Source: JACVRW01 sp034664125 (GTDB lineage Bacteria; Actinomycetota; Thermoleophilia; Solirubrobacterales; Thermoleophilaceae). From it: a DNA stretch of 64,000 bases. The stretch lies in assembly GCA_034664125.1 (NCBI GenBank), contig JAXDIG010000015.1, positions 1 through 64,000 on the forward strand, in the 5' to 3' direction. The notes below the pieces were generated by a model that saw nothing but the letters and a program-made list of their open reading frames with translations, was not told where the DNA came from and made no database searches. Shown here piece by piece: positions 1 to 9,630 of this stretch. Numbering within the stretch: the first letter of the stretch is position 1; the number at the start of each line of letters is the position of its first letter. Position numbers and translations under genes: made by a program.

Positions 1-137
1 ACCCCGCGCAGCACCTCGAATGGGTTGGGCCACCGACCCGGCTGGTAGAGGTCCTCGACCTCGAAGCGCTCGGCGAGGATGTCGCGGTCGATCGCGACGA
101 AGCTCGCCTCGCGCGAGTGCACGTAGAGCAGCCTCAC
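1..137 (-). CDS. Glycosyltransferase-like protein, N-terminus only
   Basis: The reading frame begins with a GTG that overlaps the asnB stop (GTGA) and runs off the left edge of the window. The 45 visible residues start MRLLYVHSREASF, which resembles the first beta strand of GT-B glycosyltransferases (family 4 type), followed by a charged stretch. Tight coupling to an asparagine synthase suggests a surface-polysaccharide operon. Only the N-terminus is visible, so the family call is an inference from a short motif; another Rossmann-like protein is possible. Confidence 0.5.
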   Translation of the reverse strand, partial: MRLLYVHSREASFVAIDRDILAERFEVEDLYQPGRWPNPFEVLRG

Positions 138-2014
138 GCCGCGACCGGCTGGCGGGCCTCGACGAAGGCGTGGTGCCACTCGGACAGCTCGAGCAGGCAG
201 TAGAGGATGCTCTTGTGGTCGGCCCGGCCGCGGCGGTGCTCGGCGACGAGGCGGCCCACGGCCTCCGGCTTCAGGACCGAGGCGAGCGGCTCGCCGGGCG
301 CGTAGCGGCGCTCGACCTCCTCGCCGAGCGAGGCGCGCAGCCAGTCGTCGTAGGGGGTGGAGAAGCCGTGCTTGGGGCGCTTGGCGATCTCGGGTGGCAG
401 CAGGCGCTCCACCGCCATGCGGTGCAGGCGCTTGCCCCGGCGCGGGCGCACGCGCGAGCGGGCCGGGATGCGCTCGACGAAGCGCATCAGGTCCACGTCG
501 AGGAAGGGCACGCGCAGCTCGAGGCTTGCCGCCATCGACATCTTGTCGTTGCAGATCAGGATGCCGTCGGGCAGGAACATGCGGGTGTCGAGGTAGAGCG
601 CCTGCTCGAGCAGGCCGCGGCCGGCCACGTCACCGAGCACCGAGCGCGCCGACTCGAGGCGCTCGTGCTGAGCCTCGCCTGATCGCGGTCCCAGCAGGTC
701 GGCCCGCACGGGCGCGTCCGTGATCTCCACGAGGCGGAGCAGGCGCTCGGTGTCTCCGCGGCCGCCGAGCAGGTGGGCGGCGCGCCGGGCACGTGCGGCG
801 CGCGGGAGCGCGCGAGCCACCGCGGCGGCCGGTGTGGCGAGCGCTGCCGGCGCGAACCGGAGCCGGTCCAGCACGGCGGCCGCCTGGTGACGCCCGTACC
901 CGCCGTGCGGCTCGTCGGCGCCCTGGCCGGCGAGCACGACCTTGACGCGCTCGGCGGCGAAGCGCGAGAGCTGGGCGAGGGCGGGCGCCGAGGGGATGCC
1001 GCAGGGCTCCTCGAGGCGCGGCATCGCGGTGGCCAGCTCGGCGAGGAAGTCGGTTTCGACCATCGCGGTGTCGCGGTGGTCGGTGCCGATCAGGCGGGCG
1101 CTCTCGGCGGCGGGGGCGCGCTCGTCGAGCAGGCCGTCGTGGCCGGGGAACCCGATCGTGAAAGTGCTGGGCGGCTGGGGCGAGCGCTTGGCCATGGCGG
1201 CTACCACGGCGGCCGAGTCGACGCCACCGGAGAGGAACGCGCCGTAGGGCACGTCGGACATCATCTGGCGCTCCACGGCGTCGGTGAAGCGCTCGGCGAG
1301 CAGGTCCGCCAGATCCTCGTCGGAGAGGTCGGCGTGCGGCTCGCCGGGCGGCTCGCGCCAGGTTTCGACGCGGGGCGCGCCGCCCTCCTCGGCAACCAGC
1401 GTCGACGCCGCCGGCAGCTTGCCGATGCCCTTGAAGAGCGTGCGTGGCGCGGGGACGAAACGGCAGGCGAGGTAGTGGTCGAGCGCGGTGCCGTCGAGCT
1501 CGGGCGCTGCCAGGCCGGCCTGGAGCAGCGCGCCGATCTCAGACGAAACCGCGACGCGCCGTCCGTCGCTCACCCAGTAGAGCGGCTTGACGCCGAACTC
1601 GTCGCGAGCGGCGACGAGCCGCTTGCGGCGGTCGTCCCAGAGCGCGAAGGCGAAGATGCCGTTGAGGCGGCGCACGCAGTCGGGGCCGTGCTCCTCGTAG
1701 GCGTGCAGGATCGCCTCGCAGTCCGAGCCGGTGGCGAAGCGGTGGCCGCGCTGCTCGAGCTCGGCCCGCAGCGAGCGGTGGTTGTAGATCTCTCCGTTCG
1801 CGATCAGGGTGACGGCCCCGTCCTCGGAGACGAACGGCTGGTCGCCGCCGGCGACGTCGATGATCGCCAGGCGCGTGTGGGCGAGCGTCGTCGGGCCGAT
1901 GCGCCGGACGGCGTCCCCGTCCGGGCCGCGGTGGCGAAGCGCCTCGACCATGCGCTGGGCGGCGTCCGAGCGCGCGGCGCCCGCCGGATCGAGGATGGCG
2001 CCGATGCCGCACAT
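134..2014 (-). CDS. asnB: Asparagine synthase (glutamine-hydrolysing)
   Basis: Class II glutamine amidotransferase plus ATP-pyrophosphatase protein of 626 residues, the usual AsnB length. The chosen ATG gives MCGIGAILDP, placing the nucleophilic Cys directly after the initiator Met as this family needs; upstream in-frame starts would bury it. The synthetase half carries the PP-loop SGGVDSA near residue 260. It converts aspartate, glutamine and ATP to asparagine, or amidates a related carboxylate; AsnB paralogues are common in exopolysaccharide clusters. It overlaps the downstream glycosyltransferase start by four bases and lies divergent from the pilin gene. Its physiological substrate cannot be read from the sequence. 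Confidence 0.93.
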   Translation of the reverse strand: MCGIGAILDPAGAARSDAAQRMVEALRHRGPDGDAVRRIGPTTLAHTRLAIIDVAGGDQPFVSEDGAVTLIANGEIYNHRSLRAELEQRGHRFATGSDCEAILHAYEEHGPDCVRRLNGIFAFALWDDRRKRLVAARDEFGVKPLYWVSDGRRVAVSSEIGALLQAGLAAPELDGTALDHYLACRFVPAPRTLFKGIGKLPAASTLVAEEGGAPRVETWREPPGEPHADLSDEDLADLLAERFTDAVERQMMSDVPYGAFLSGGVDSAAVVAAMAKRSPQPPSTFTIGFPGHDGLLDERAPAAESARLIGTDHRDTAMVETDFLAELATAMPRLEEPCGIPSAPALAQLSRFAAERVKVVLAGQGADEPHGGYGRHQAAAVLDRLRFAPAALATPAAAVARALPRAARARRAAHLLGGRGDTERLLRLVEITDAPVRADLLGPRSGEAQHERLESARSVLGDVAGRGLLEQALYLDTRMFLPDGILICNDKMSMAASLELRVPFLDVDLMRFVERIPARSRVRPRRGKRLHRMAVERLLPPEIAKRPKHGFSTPYDDWLRASLGEEVERRYAPGEPLASVLKPEAVGRLVAEHRRGRADHKSILYCLLELSEWHHAFVEARQPVAA

Positions 2015-2134
2015 GCGCCCGCATCTTGGCAGGGCGCTCCGTTGTCTCTCTTTTGTCACACCCGCCTCTGGAGCCGTGCGTCGCTCCCGCGCAGCATCCA
2101 CCTCCTGGCAATCCACCGACCTGGGAGGTCGAAC

Positions 2135-2365
2135 ATGTACCGCCTCATCGGACTCGCCCACGTGCAGCTGCTGCGCGCCGGCAGGGCGCTACGCGAGAGC
2201 CGCGGTCAGGGGACCGTTGAATACGTCGCGCTGATCCTGCTGGTGGCGCTCGTGATGGCCGGGGTGGTCGCGGCGATGAAGGGCTTCCGCAGCGACGACG
2301 GCAAGGAGCTCGGCGACGTGATCGTCGGGAAGATCAAGGAGGCCGTGCGCAAGGTCCAGTTCTGA
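2135..2365 (+). CDS. Flp-type (type IVb) prepilin
   Basis: Small 76-residue protein. A basic leader ends in Gly, followed by QGTVEYVALILLVALVMAG: the prepilin peptidase pattern G|xxxxEY (Glu at +5, Tyr at +6) and a hydrophobic helix, as in Flp/Tad pilins. After cleavage the mature subunit would be about 52 residues. A GGGAGG ribosome site lies six bases before the ATG. No tad/cpa secretion genes, prepilin peptidase or TadE-like minor pilins are near it in this window, so it is an isolated pilin gene whose assembly machinery must lie elsewhere. Confidence 0.8.
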   Translation: MYRLIGLAHVQLLRAGRALRESRGQGTVEYVALILLVALVMAGVVAAMKGFRSDDGKELGDVIVGKIKEAVRKVQF

Positions 2366-2416
2366 ACCTTCACATAGTGGCGGCGCCGCCGGTCGTCAGG
2401 AGCGCTATCTTGCATT

Positions 2417-2444
2417 TTGCGTGCAGCAATGTTACGCATATAGC
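2417..2444 (+). promoter_or_regulatory. Candidate promoter for the large secreted protein gene
   Basis: A TTGCGT element at 2417-2422 and TATAGC at 2439-2444 are separated by 16 bp, upstream of the gene starting at 2539. A small palindrome (CCCC-ATTT-GGGG, 2454-2465) lies in the predicted leader. This AT-richer pocket stands out against the GC-rich flanks. Confidence 0.4.
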
Positions 2445-2538
2445 TAGGTCGATTCCCCATTTGGGGCAGAACTGCCGGCTCGCCACGGACGGCTTCACTT
2501 AACAGCTCCGTCCCGACGAAAGCCATTGCACGAGCCGT

Positions 2539-5500
2539 ATGGCTCCTCGGCAGGAGACAGCCCCCCGGACCCCGTCACTCCAGTCGGAGCCGGTCCGGCG
2601 CGGCGGCGGAGCGCCGTGGAAGCTCTGGGCGCGCATGGTGGTCGTTTCCGCCCTGGCGGTCACGTCCGCCGTCCTGCAGACCGCGTGCACGCCGCCCCAA
2701 TGCGCGCCGCCGGCCAACGACACGGTCGCCGAGAACTGCCAGCTGGGCAGCCCGCCCAGCGAGTGGGACGTGCAGGGCAGCGGCGATCCGAGCATCCAGG
2801 GGTTCGCCACCGAGATGAGCGTCGACCAAGGCGGGCGCGTCGACTTCAAGGTCAAGACCGACGCCCCCGACTATCGGCTCGACATCTATCGGATGGGCTA
2901 CTACTACGGGAACGGGGCCCGCAAGGTGGCGACAGTGCAGCCGTCGGCGCCGCTGCCGCAGACCCAGCCTGCCTGCGACCAGGAGGCATCGACCGGCCTT
3001 GTCGATTGCGGCAACTGGGCCGTGTCGGCCTCATGGCAGGTCCCCGCCGGCGCGGTGTCCGGCATCTATTTCGCCAAGCTCGTCCGCGAGTCCGGACCGC
3101 CCGGAGCGAGTCACGTGACGTTCGTGGTCCGCGACGACGACGGCGCCTCCGACGTCCTGTTCCAGACGTCGGACACCACCTGGCAGGCCTACAACCGCTA
3201 CGGCGGGAACAGCCTCTACGCGGGAGGCCCTGGGCAGAACCCCGGGCGCGCGTACAAGGTCAGCTACAACCGGCCGTTCAGCACCCGGGGCACCGAGCCC
3301 GAGGACTCCGTGTTCAACGCGGAGTACCCGATGGTCCGCTGGCTCGAGAGCAACGGCTACGACGTGAGCTACTCGACGGGCGCCGACAGCGACCTGCGCG
3401 GCGCCGAGATCCGGGAGCACAAGGCATTCCTGTCGGTCGGCCATGACGAGTACTGGTCACGCGCGCAGCGCGACAACGTCAAGGCCGCGCGCGACGCCGG
3501 GGTTCACCTGGGCTTCTTCAGCGGCAACGAGGTCTTCTGGAAGACGCGCTGGGAGAACAACCACCGCACGCTCGTCTCCTACAAGGAGACGCACGCCGGC
3601 TCAAAGATCGACCCGCAGAGCAACGTCTGGACCGGCACGTGGCGCGACCCGCGGCCGTTCAACCCCGAGGGGCCCGAGCCGGAGAACGCGCTCAGCGGGA
3701 ACATCTTCATGGTCAACTCCGGGACGGCCGCCATCAAGGTGCCGGCGGACGACGGGAAGATGCGCCTCTGGCGGGGGACCAGCGTGGCCAGCCAGGCGCC
3801 GGACCAGACGGCCACGCTGGCGGACGACACGCTCGGGTACGAGTGGGACGAGGACCTCGACAACGGCGCCCGCCCCGCTGGGCTGTTCCGCAACTCGACA
3901 ACCACGGTGAACGGTGTCGAGAAGCTCCAGGACAACGGCTCGACCTATGCGCCCGGGACGGCCACGCATCATCTGACCGAGTACCGGCACGGCAACGCCC
4001 TCGTCTTCGGCGCGGGCACGATCCAGTGGTCCTGGGGACTGGACGGCCGCCACGACCGCGGCGGCTCGACGCCCGATCTCCGCATGCAGCAGGCCACGGT
4101 CAACCTGTTTGCCGACATGGGGATCCAGCCGGGCTGGATCCAGGCCGGGCTCGCGGCCGCGAGCGCCTCCTCCGACCACACCGCGGCGCAGTCGACGATC
4201 ACCTCGCCGACCAACGGCCAGCTGCTCGCCCAAGGCACGGCGACGACGATCGCCGGCACGGCGAGCGACAGCGGCGGCGGCGTCGTGGGCGGCGTGGAGG
4301 TGTCGGTGGACAACGGCGCGACGTGGCACCCCGCGACCGGGCGGGGGGACTGGCGCTACACGTGGACGCCGCAGGACGCCGGGCCGGCCACGATCCGCAG
4401 CCGGGCCGTCGACGACAGCGGCAACCTGGAAACCCCATCTAGCGGCGTGCCGGTTGCGGTTGGCGCGGCCTCGCCCGCGGTTTGCCCGTGCTCGATCTTC
4501 GAGGACGAGCAGCCCGCCGAGGCGGCCGACGCCGACAGCCAGGCCGTCGAGGTCGGGGTGAAGTTCCGCTCCGACGAGGACGGCTTCATCACCGGGCTGC
4601 GCTTCTACAAGGGCGCCGGCAACAACGGAACCCACGTCGGCCACCTGTGGAGCGCCGGCGGCCAGCAGCTCGCGGAAGCCACCTTCGCCGGTGAGTCGGC
4701 CTCGGGGTGGCAGGAGGTCACGCTCGACACCCCGGTCGCGGTCACCGCGAACACCACCTACATCGCCTCCTACCACGCGCCGGCCGGCCACTACGCGTTC
4801 AACTCCCAGTACTTCGCCACCGGCAAGCACAACCCGCCGCTGCACGGCCTGGCCGAAGGCACCGACGGGCCGAACGGCGTCTACAAGTACGGCGCCAGCG
4901 GCAGCTTCCCGACCGACACCTTCAACAGCGGCAACTACTGGGTGGACGTGCGCTTCGAGCGAGTGGTCGCGCCCGACATCCGCGCCCCGCAGATCGCGGC
5001 GGTTTCGCCGCCGGCCGGCGCGGCGGACGTCGACCCCGATGCCAGCGTCACGGCCCGCTTCGACGAGCCGATGAACGCCTCCACCATCAACGGCAACACG
5101 TTCCGCCTGCGCGGACCGGGCGGCGGCCTCGTGGCCGCTGCCGTCAGCTACGACGCGGGCACCCGCACCGCCCGGCTGAACCCGGACGCCGCGCTGTCGC
5201 GGTCGACCACCTACACGGCCACCGTGCAGGGCGGACTGCCCGCGCCGGCCGTCGAGGACGCCCACGGCAACCGCATGGCCGCCGACAGGACGTGGTCGTT
5301 CACGATCGCCGACCCGCCGCCGCCCCCACCGGACGAGGGACCGGGCGGGCCCGTGCTGGTGATCAGCGCCGCGGGCGATCCGTTCGGCCGCTACTACGCG
5401 GAGATCCTGCGCGCCGAGGGGCTCAACGAGTTCACCGTGACGGACATCGCAAACGTCACGGCGGCCACGCTCAACGCCCATGCGGTCGTCGTCCTGGCGC

Positions 5501-7998
5501 AGACGGCGCTGAGCGCCGCGCAGACGTCGCTGCTCGAGAACTGGGTGCAGGGCGGCGGCAACCTGATCGCCATGAGGCCCGACGCTCAGCTGGCGAGCCT
5601 GCTGGGCGTGACCGGCGCGGGCGGGACGCTCGGCAACGCCTACCTGAAGGTCGACAACGGCTCGGGCTCGGGCGCCGGCATCACGGGCCAGACCATCCAG
5701 TTCCACGGCACCGCCGACCGCTACACCCTCTCCGGCGCGAGCGAGGTGGCCCGGCTCTACGCCGACGCGAACACCGCCAGCGCGAACCCGGCCGTCACGC
5801 TGCGCGACGTCGGTGGCGCCGGCGGGCAGGCGGCGGCGTTCACCTACGACCTGGCGCGCTCGGTGGTGTACACGCGCCAGGGCAACCCCGGCTGGGCGGG
5901 CCAGGAGCGCGACGGCCAGGACGGGCCGATCCGCTCCGACGACCTCTTCTTCGGGGCCAAGACGGGCGACGTGCAGCCGGACTGGGTGAACCTCGACAAG
6001 GTCGCCATCCCGCAGGCGGACGAGCAGCAGCGTCTGCTGGCCAACCTGATCACGAGGATGAGCGCGGACCGCCAGCCGCTGCCGCGTTTCTGGTATCTGC
6101 CGCGCGGCGAGAAGGCCGCCGTGGTCATGACCGGGGACGACCACGGCAGCGGCGGGACCGACGATCAGTTCGAGAAGTTCAAGCAGGAGAGTGCGCCGAA
6201 CTGCTCGGTCGCCAACTGGGAGTGCGTCCGCTCGACCTCGTACGTCTACGCGAACACACCGATCACCGATTCGCAGGCTGCCGCGTACCAGGCCGAGGGG
6301 TTCGAGATCGCCCTGCACGCCAGCACCGGCTGCAACAACTTCACCCCCAGCTCGCTCGACTCCGACTTCGACACGCAGCTCGCGGGCTTCGCGTCGACAT
6401 GGCCGAGCCTGTCCGCCCCGCGGACGAACCGGACGCACTGCATCCCGTGGAGCGATTGGTCGAGCCACCCGAAGGTCGAGCTCGACCACGGCATCCGCTT
6501 CGACACGAACTACTACTACTGGCCCGGGGCCTGGATCCAGAACCGGCCCGGGATGTTCACCGGTTCCGGCATGCCGATGCGCTTCGCGGACCTGGACGGC
6601 TCGCTGATCGACGTCTACCAGGCGACCACGCAGATCACCGACGAGTCGGGGGCCGACATCCCCGCCCACATCGCCGCGCTGCTGTCGAACGCGCTCGGCC
6701 CGCAGGGCTACTACGGCGTGTTCACGGTGAACATGCACACGGACTCCCTCTCGGACGGAGCCGACGCGATCGTCACGGACGCGCAGTCCCGCGGCGTGCC
6801 GGTGGTTTCGGCGCGCCAGATGCTCACCTGGATCGATGGGCGCAACAGCTCCTCGTTCGGTGACCTCGGGTGGGCCAACGGCCACCTCAGCTTCACGATC
6901 GCGCCCGCCGCGGGCGCGAACGGTCTCGAGGCCCTGGTGCCGGTGCACTCGGGGGCGGGAGATCTGTCCGGCGTCACCCGCGCGGGCGCCCCGGTGGCCA
7001 CGGAAGCCCGCACGATCAAGGGGATCGAGTACGCCGCGTTCACAGCCGCGGCCGGCGCCTACGTCGCCACCTACGAGCAGGCGGCAGCAAGCTTCGTGGA
7101 CGACAGCGTGGCGGACTTCGGGGCCGGTACGCCGGGAGCCGACACGGCGGTCGGCGCCAGCGGAGACGGGGCGGACGGCGAGGTCCAGCTGCACCCAGCC
7201 GTGGGCGAGGAGTTCGGCGGCGGGGCCCTGCCGGGCGACTGGTTCGCGACGCCCTGGGAGAGCGGCGGTGGAGCGACCGTGTCCGGCGGCTCGCTGCACG
7301 TCAACGGCGCACGATCGGGCACGAACGGGGCCTTCGGACCCGGACGCACGGCCGAGTTCAGCGGCACGTTCGCGGCTGCCCCGTTCCAGCACATCGGCTT
7401 CGGGGTGGACTACAACGACCCGCCGTGGGCGATGTTCAGCACCGGCGGCGGGTCCCTGGCGGTGGGCCTCTACGCGCGCACGGCCGGGCCCTCGACGACG
7501 AACACGGCGATCCCGGGCGTCGATCCCACCGTGCCGCACCGCTACCGCATCGTGTGGAAGGCGGCGAGCATCGCCTTCTTCGTGGACGGGATCTTGGTCG
7601 CGACGCACGACGTCGGCATCTCAGGCGACATGCGGCCGCTGGCCAGCGACTTCATCGCCGGCGGCCCCGAGGTGGCGGTGCAGTGGCTGCGCATGAGCCC
7701 GTACGGGGCGCCCGGGACGTTCCTCTCACGCGTGTTCGACTCCGGGCAGGCCGGCGCCGACTGGCTGACGCTGGCGCGGAACGCATCGGTTCCGGGCGCG
7801 GGCGCGCTCACGCTCGCCACCCGCTCGGGCAACACGGCCGCGCCGGACGGCAGCTGGTCGGACTGGGAGCCGGTCGGCGCGGGCAACGCGATCGCCAGCC
7901 CCGACGCCCGCTACCTCCAGTACCGGGCCGCCATGTCGACCGGCGACGACACGGCCACCCCGACGCTGGAGCGCGTCACCATCGGCTACCGCCCGTAG
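2539..7998 (+). CDS. Very large secreted multidomain protein (DMFase-beta-like, Ig-like, DUF4082, deacetylase-like, LamG-like)
   Basis: 1819 residues. A basic N-terminus is followed by a hydrophobic helix (about 33-47) and Cys50, suggesting export and possibly a lipoprotein with a non-ideal lipobox. Domains by sequence character: about 60-530 resembles the N,N-dimethylformamidase large subunit (SVGHDEYWS near 300, FSGNEVFWK near 327); 553-635 Ig-like; 648-812 DUF4082-like; 816-927 Big_5-type Ig-like; 938-1105 a ThuA/amidotransferase-like Rossmann region; 1183-1435 polysaccharide-deacetylase-like (MTGDDHG, later His/Asp-rich motifs); about 1555-1720 concanavalin/LamG-like; then a last beta module. 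It probably binds or modifies extracellular glycans. Real amidase activity is doubtful, because DMFase-like domains are widespread in uncharacterised secreted proteins. No clear ribosome site supports the start. Confidence 0.82.
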   Translation: MAPRQETAPRTPSLQSEPVRRGGGAPWKLWARMVVVSALAVTSAVLQTACTPPQCAPPANDTVAENCQLGSPPSEWDVQGSGDPSIQGFATEMSVDQGGRVDFKVKTDAPDYRLDIYRMGYYYGNGARKVATVQPSAPLPQTQPACDQEASTGLVDCGNWAVSASWQVPAGAVSGIYFAKLVRESGPPGASHVTFVVRDDDGASDVLFQTSDTTWQAYNRYGGNSLYAGGPGQNPGRAYKVSYNRPFSTRGTEPEDSVFNAEYPMVRWLESNGYDVSYSTGADSDLRGAEIREHKAFLSVGHDEYWSRAQRDNVKAARDAGVHLGFFSGNEVFWKTRWENNHRTLVSYKETHAGSKIDPQSNVWTGTWRDPRPFNPEGPEPENALSGNIFMVNSGTAAIKVPADDGKMRLWRGTSVASQAPDQTATLADDTLGYEWDEDLDNGARPAGLFRNSTTTVNGVEKLQDNGSTYAPGTATHHLTEYRHGNALVFGAGTIQWSWGLDGRHDRGGSTPDLRMQQATVNLFADMGIQPGWIQAGLAAASASSDHTAAQSTITSPTNGQLLAQGTATTIAGTASDSGGGVVGGVEVSVDNGATWHPATGRGDWRYTWTPQDAGPATIRSRAVDDSGNLETPSSGVPVAVGAASPAVCPCSIFEDEQPAEAADADSQAVEVGVKFRSDEDGFITGLRFYKGAGNNGTHVGHLWSAGGQQLAEATFAGESASGWQEVTLDTPVAVTANTTYIASYHAPAGHYAFNSQYFATGKHNPPLHGLAEGTDGPNGVYKYGASGSFPTDTFNSGNYWVDVRFERVVAPDIRAPQIAAVSPPAGAADVDPDASVTARFDEPMNASTINGNTFRLRGPGGGLVAAAVSYDAGTRTARLNPDAALSRSTTYTATVQGGLPAPAVEDAHGNRMAADRTWSFTIADPPPPPPDEGPGGPVLVISAAGDPFGRYYAEILRAEGLNEFTVTDIANVTAATLNAHAVVVLAQTALSAAQTSLLENWVQGGGNLIAMRPDAQLASLLGVTGAGGTLGNAYLKVDNGSGSGAGITGQTIQFHGTADRYTLSGASEVARLYADANTASANPAVTLRDVGGAGGQAAAFTYDLARSVVYTRQGNPGWAGQERDGQDGPIRSDDLFFGAKTGDVQPDWVNLDKVAIPQADEQQRLLANLITRMSADRQPLPRFWYLPRGEKAAVVMTGDDHGSGGTDDQFEKFKQESAPNCSVANWECVRSTSYVYANTPITDSQAAAYQAEGFEIALHASTGCNNFTPSSLDSDFDTQLAGFASTWPSLSAPRTNRTHCIPWSDWSSHPKVELDHGIRFDTNYYYWPGAWIQNRPGMFTGSGMPMRFADLDGSLIDVYQATTQITDESGADIPAHIAALLSNALGPQGYYGVFTVNMHTDSLSDGADAIVTDAQSRGVPVVSARQMLTWIDGRNSSSFGDLGWANGHLSFTIAPAAGANGLEALVPVHSGAGDLSGVTRAGAPVATEARTIKGIEYAAFTAAAGAYVATYEQAAASFVDDSVADFGAGTPGADTAVGASGDGADGEVQLHPAVGEEFGGGALPGDWFATPWESGGGATVSGGSLHVNGARSGTNGAFGPGRTAEFSGTFAAAPFQHIGFGVDYNDPPWAMFSTGGGSLAVGLYARTAGPSTTNTAIPGVDPTVPHRYRIVWKAASIAFFVDGILVATHDVGISGDMRPLASDFIAGGPEVAVQWLRMSPYGAPGTFLSRVFDSGQAGADWLTLARNASVPGAGALTLATRSGNTAAPDGSWSDWEPVGAGNAIASPDARYLQYRAAMSTGDDTATPTLERVTIGYRP

Positions 7999-8051
7999 GC
8001 CGGTGCGGGCGCGGCGCCCCGCGCTCCGCCGCGCCTGCCACCATTGCGCCC

Positions 8052-8894
8052 GTGGCGACCCCCGCTCGCTCCCTGCCCGTCGCCGTCTTCGACTCCGGCG
8101 TCGGCGGGCTCACCGTGCTGCACGAGTGCCTCGTGTCGCTTCCGCATGAGGACTTCCTCTACCTCGGCGACACCGCCCGCTTCCCGTACGGCGACCGCGC
8201 GCCCGACCAGCTCGCCAGGTTCGCGCGCGAGCTCGCCGGCATCCTGCTCGACCGCGGGGCGAAGCTGCTCGTCGTGGCCTGCAACTCGGCGACCGCCGCG
8301 GCGCTGCCCGCGCTGCGTGACGAGCTGGAGCGGCGCGTCCCGGTGGTCGCCGTTGTTCGCCCCGAATCGCGCCTGGCCGCCGCGGCGACCACCAACGGTC
8401 GCGTCGGCCTGATCGCCACTCCGGCGACGGTGAAGAGCGGCGCCTACGCCGAGGCGCTCGCGGAGGAGGCACCCGCCGCGGAGCTGCACGCGGTGGCGTC
8501 CGCCGAGCTCGCGCCCCTGATCCAGGAGGGCGGCGAGGTGGACCACCGCACCCTGGCCTGCGTCGAGGGCGCCTGCCGCCCGCTCAAGCGGGCGCAGGTC
8601 GACACCGTGATCCTCGGCTGCACCCACTACCCGCTCGTGCGCCCGGTGCTCCAGCGCGAGCTGGGCCGGCGCGTGACGATCGTCAGCTCGGGCGAGGCGA
8701 TCGCCGCCGAGGTGGAGGCCAGGCTGCGCGAGGCCGGCGTGGAGAACGACGAGCACCGCCGCGGCAAGTACCGCTTCCTCGCCACCGGCGACCCCGAGCA
8801 GTTCCGCCGCGCCGGCACGCGCTTCCTCCAGCTGCCGATCGGGAGCGTCGAGCACGTCGAGGTAGCGGGCAGCCCGGGTAGGAAGGCCGCATGA
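8052..8894 (+). CDS. murI: Glutamate racemase
   Basis: Interconverts L- and D-glutamate for peptidoglycan. The 280-residue protein has both catalytic cysteines in context: CNSATAA (Cys77) and GCTHYP (Cys190, His192), plus the N-terminal DSGVGG (Asp14-Ser15). The GTG start is chosen because it lies just before the conserved VAVFDSGVGG strand; the open frame continues upstream into the previous gene. Its TGA overlaps the rph start (ATGA), giving a murI-rph-rdgB run that is common in actinobacteria. Confidence 0.95.
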   Translation: MATPARSLPVAVFDSGVGGLTVLHECLVSLPHEDFLYLGDTARFPYGDRAPDQLARFARELAGILLDRGAKLLVVACNSATAAALPALRDELERRVPVVAVVRPESRLAAAATTNGRVGLIATPATVKSGAYAEALAEEAPAAELHAVASAELAPLIQEGGEVDHRTLACVEGACRPLKRAQVDTVILGCTHYPLVRPVLQRELGRRVTIVSSGEAIAAEVEARLREAGVENDEHRRGKYRFLATGDPEQFRRAGTRFLQLPIGSVEHVEVAGSPGRKAA

Positions 8895-9628
8895 GCAGCG
8901 AGCCGCGGCGCGACGGCCGCTCGCCAGACGACCTGCGTGACGTCAACATCGTCACCGGCTTCGTCGGGACCGCCACCGGCTCCGCCCTGATCGAGGCCGG
9001 CGGCACGCGCGTGATCTGCACCGCCAGCGTCGACGAGGAGGTCCCGCGCTGGATGGCCGGCCAGGGCAAGGGGTGGGTCACGGCCGAGTACGGGATGCTG
9101 CCCGCGTCCACCGGCGAGCGCAAGCGGCGCGACGTCTCGAAGGGCCGTCCCGACGGGCGCACGGTCGAGATCCAGCGGCTGATCGGGCGCTCGCTGCGTG
9201 GCGTGATCGACTTCAAGGGGCTCGGCGAGCGCACGGTGTGGATCGACTGCGACGTGCTCGAGGCCGACGGCGGCACCCGCTGCGCCGCCATCACGGGCGG
9301 CTACGTGGCGCTCGAGCTGGCGCTGCGGCGGCTGGTCGACCAGGGCAAGCTGGCCGCCGTGCCGCTGTCGCAGTCGGTGGCGGCGGTGTCCTGCGGCGTG
9401 GTGGGCGGGCGCGCCCTGCTCGACCTCGACTACTCGGAGGACTCGACCGCCGAGGTGGACGCGAACGTGGTCATGACGGGCGACGGCGGGCTGGTCGAGG
9501 TGCAGGCCACCGCCGAGCGCACCCCCCTCTCGCGCGCCTCCCTGGACGAGCTGCTCGCCCTGTCGGCGTCCGGCATCGAGCGGCTGCGGGTGGCCCAGCA
9601 GGAGGCCGTCGGCGCCGCTAGTTCCTAG
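8891..9628 (+). CDS. rph: Ribonuclease PH
   Basis: Phosphorolytic 3' exoribonuclease that trims tRNA 3' ends. The 245 residues match the family length of about 240. The N-terminal RRDGRSPDDLRDV and the GSALIEAGGTRVICTASV segment are typical, as are the basic RKRRDVSKGRPDGRT region and the later SCGVVGGRALLDLDYSEDS. The start overlaps murI by four bases, and only two bases separate its stop from rdgB, so co-expression is likely. Confidence 0.95.
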   Translation: MSSEPRRDGRSPDDLRDVNIVTGFVGTATGSALIEAGGTRVICTASVDEEVPRWMAGQGKGWVTAEYGMLPASTGERKRRDVSKGRPDGRTVEIQRLIGRSLRGVIDFKGLGERTVWIDCDVLEADGGTRCAAITGGYVALELALRRLVDQGKLAAVPLSQSVAAVSCGVVGGRALLDLDYSEDSTAEVDANVVMTGDGGLVEVQATAERTPLSRASLDELLALSASGIERLRVAQQEAVGAASS

Positions 9629-9630
9629 CG

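Noticed and set aside
3601..7608. Very long open frame antisense to the large secreted protein gene
   Set aside because: Product is Arg/Ala/Gly/Val-rich with no domain. It is the usual mirror of strong GC3 bias in the sense gene.
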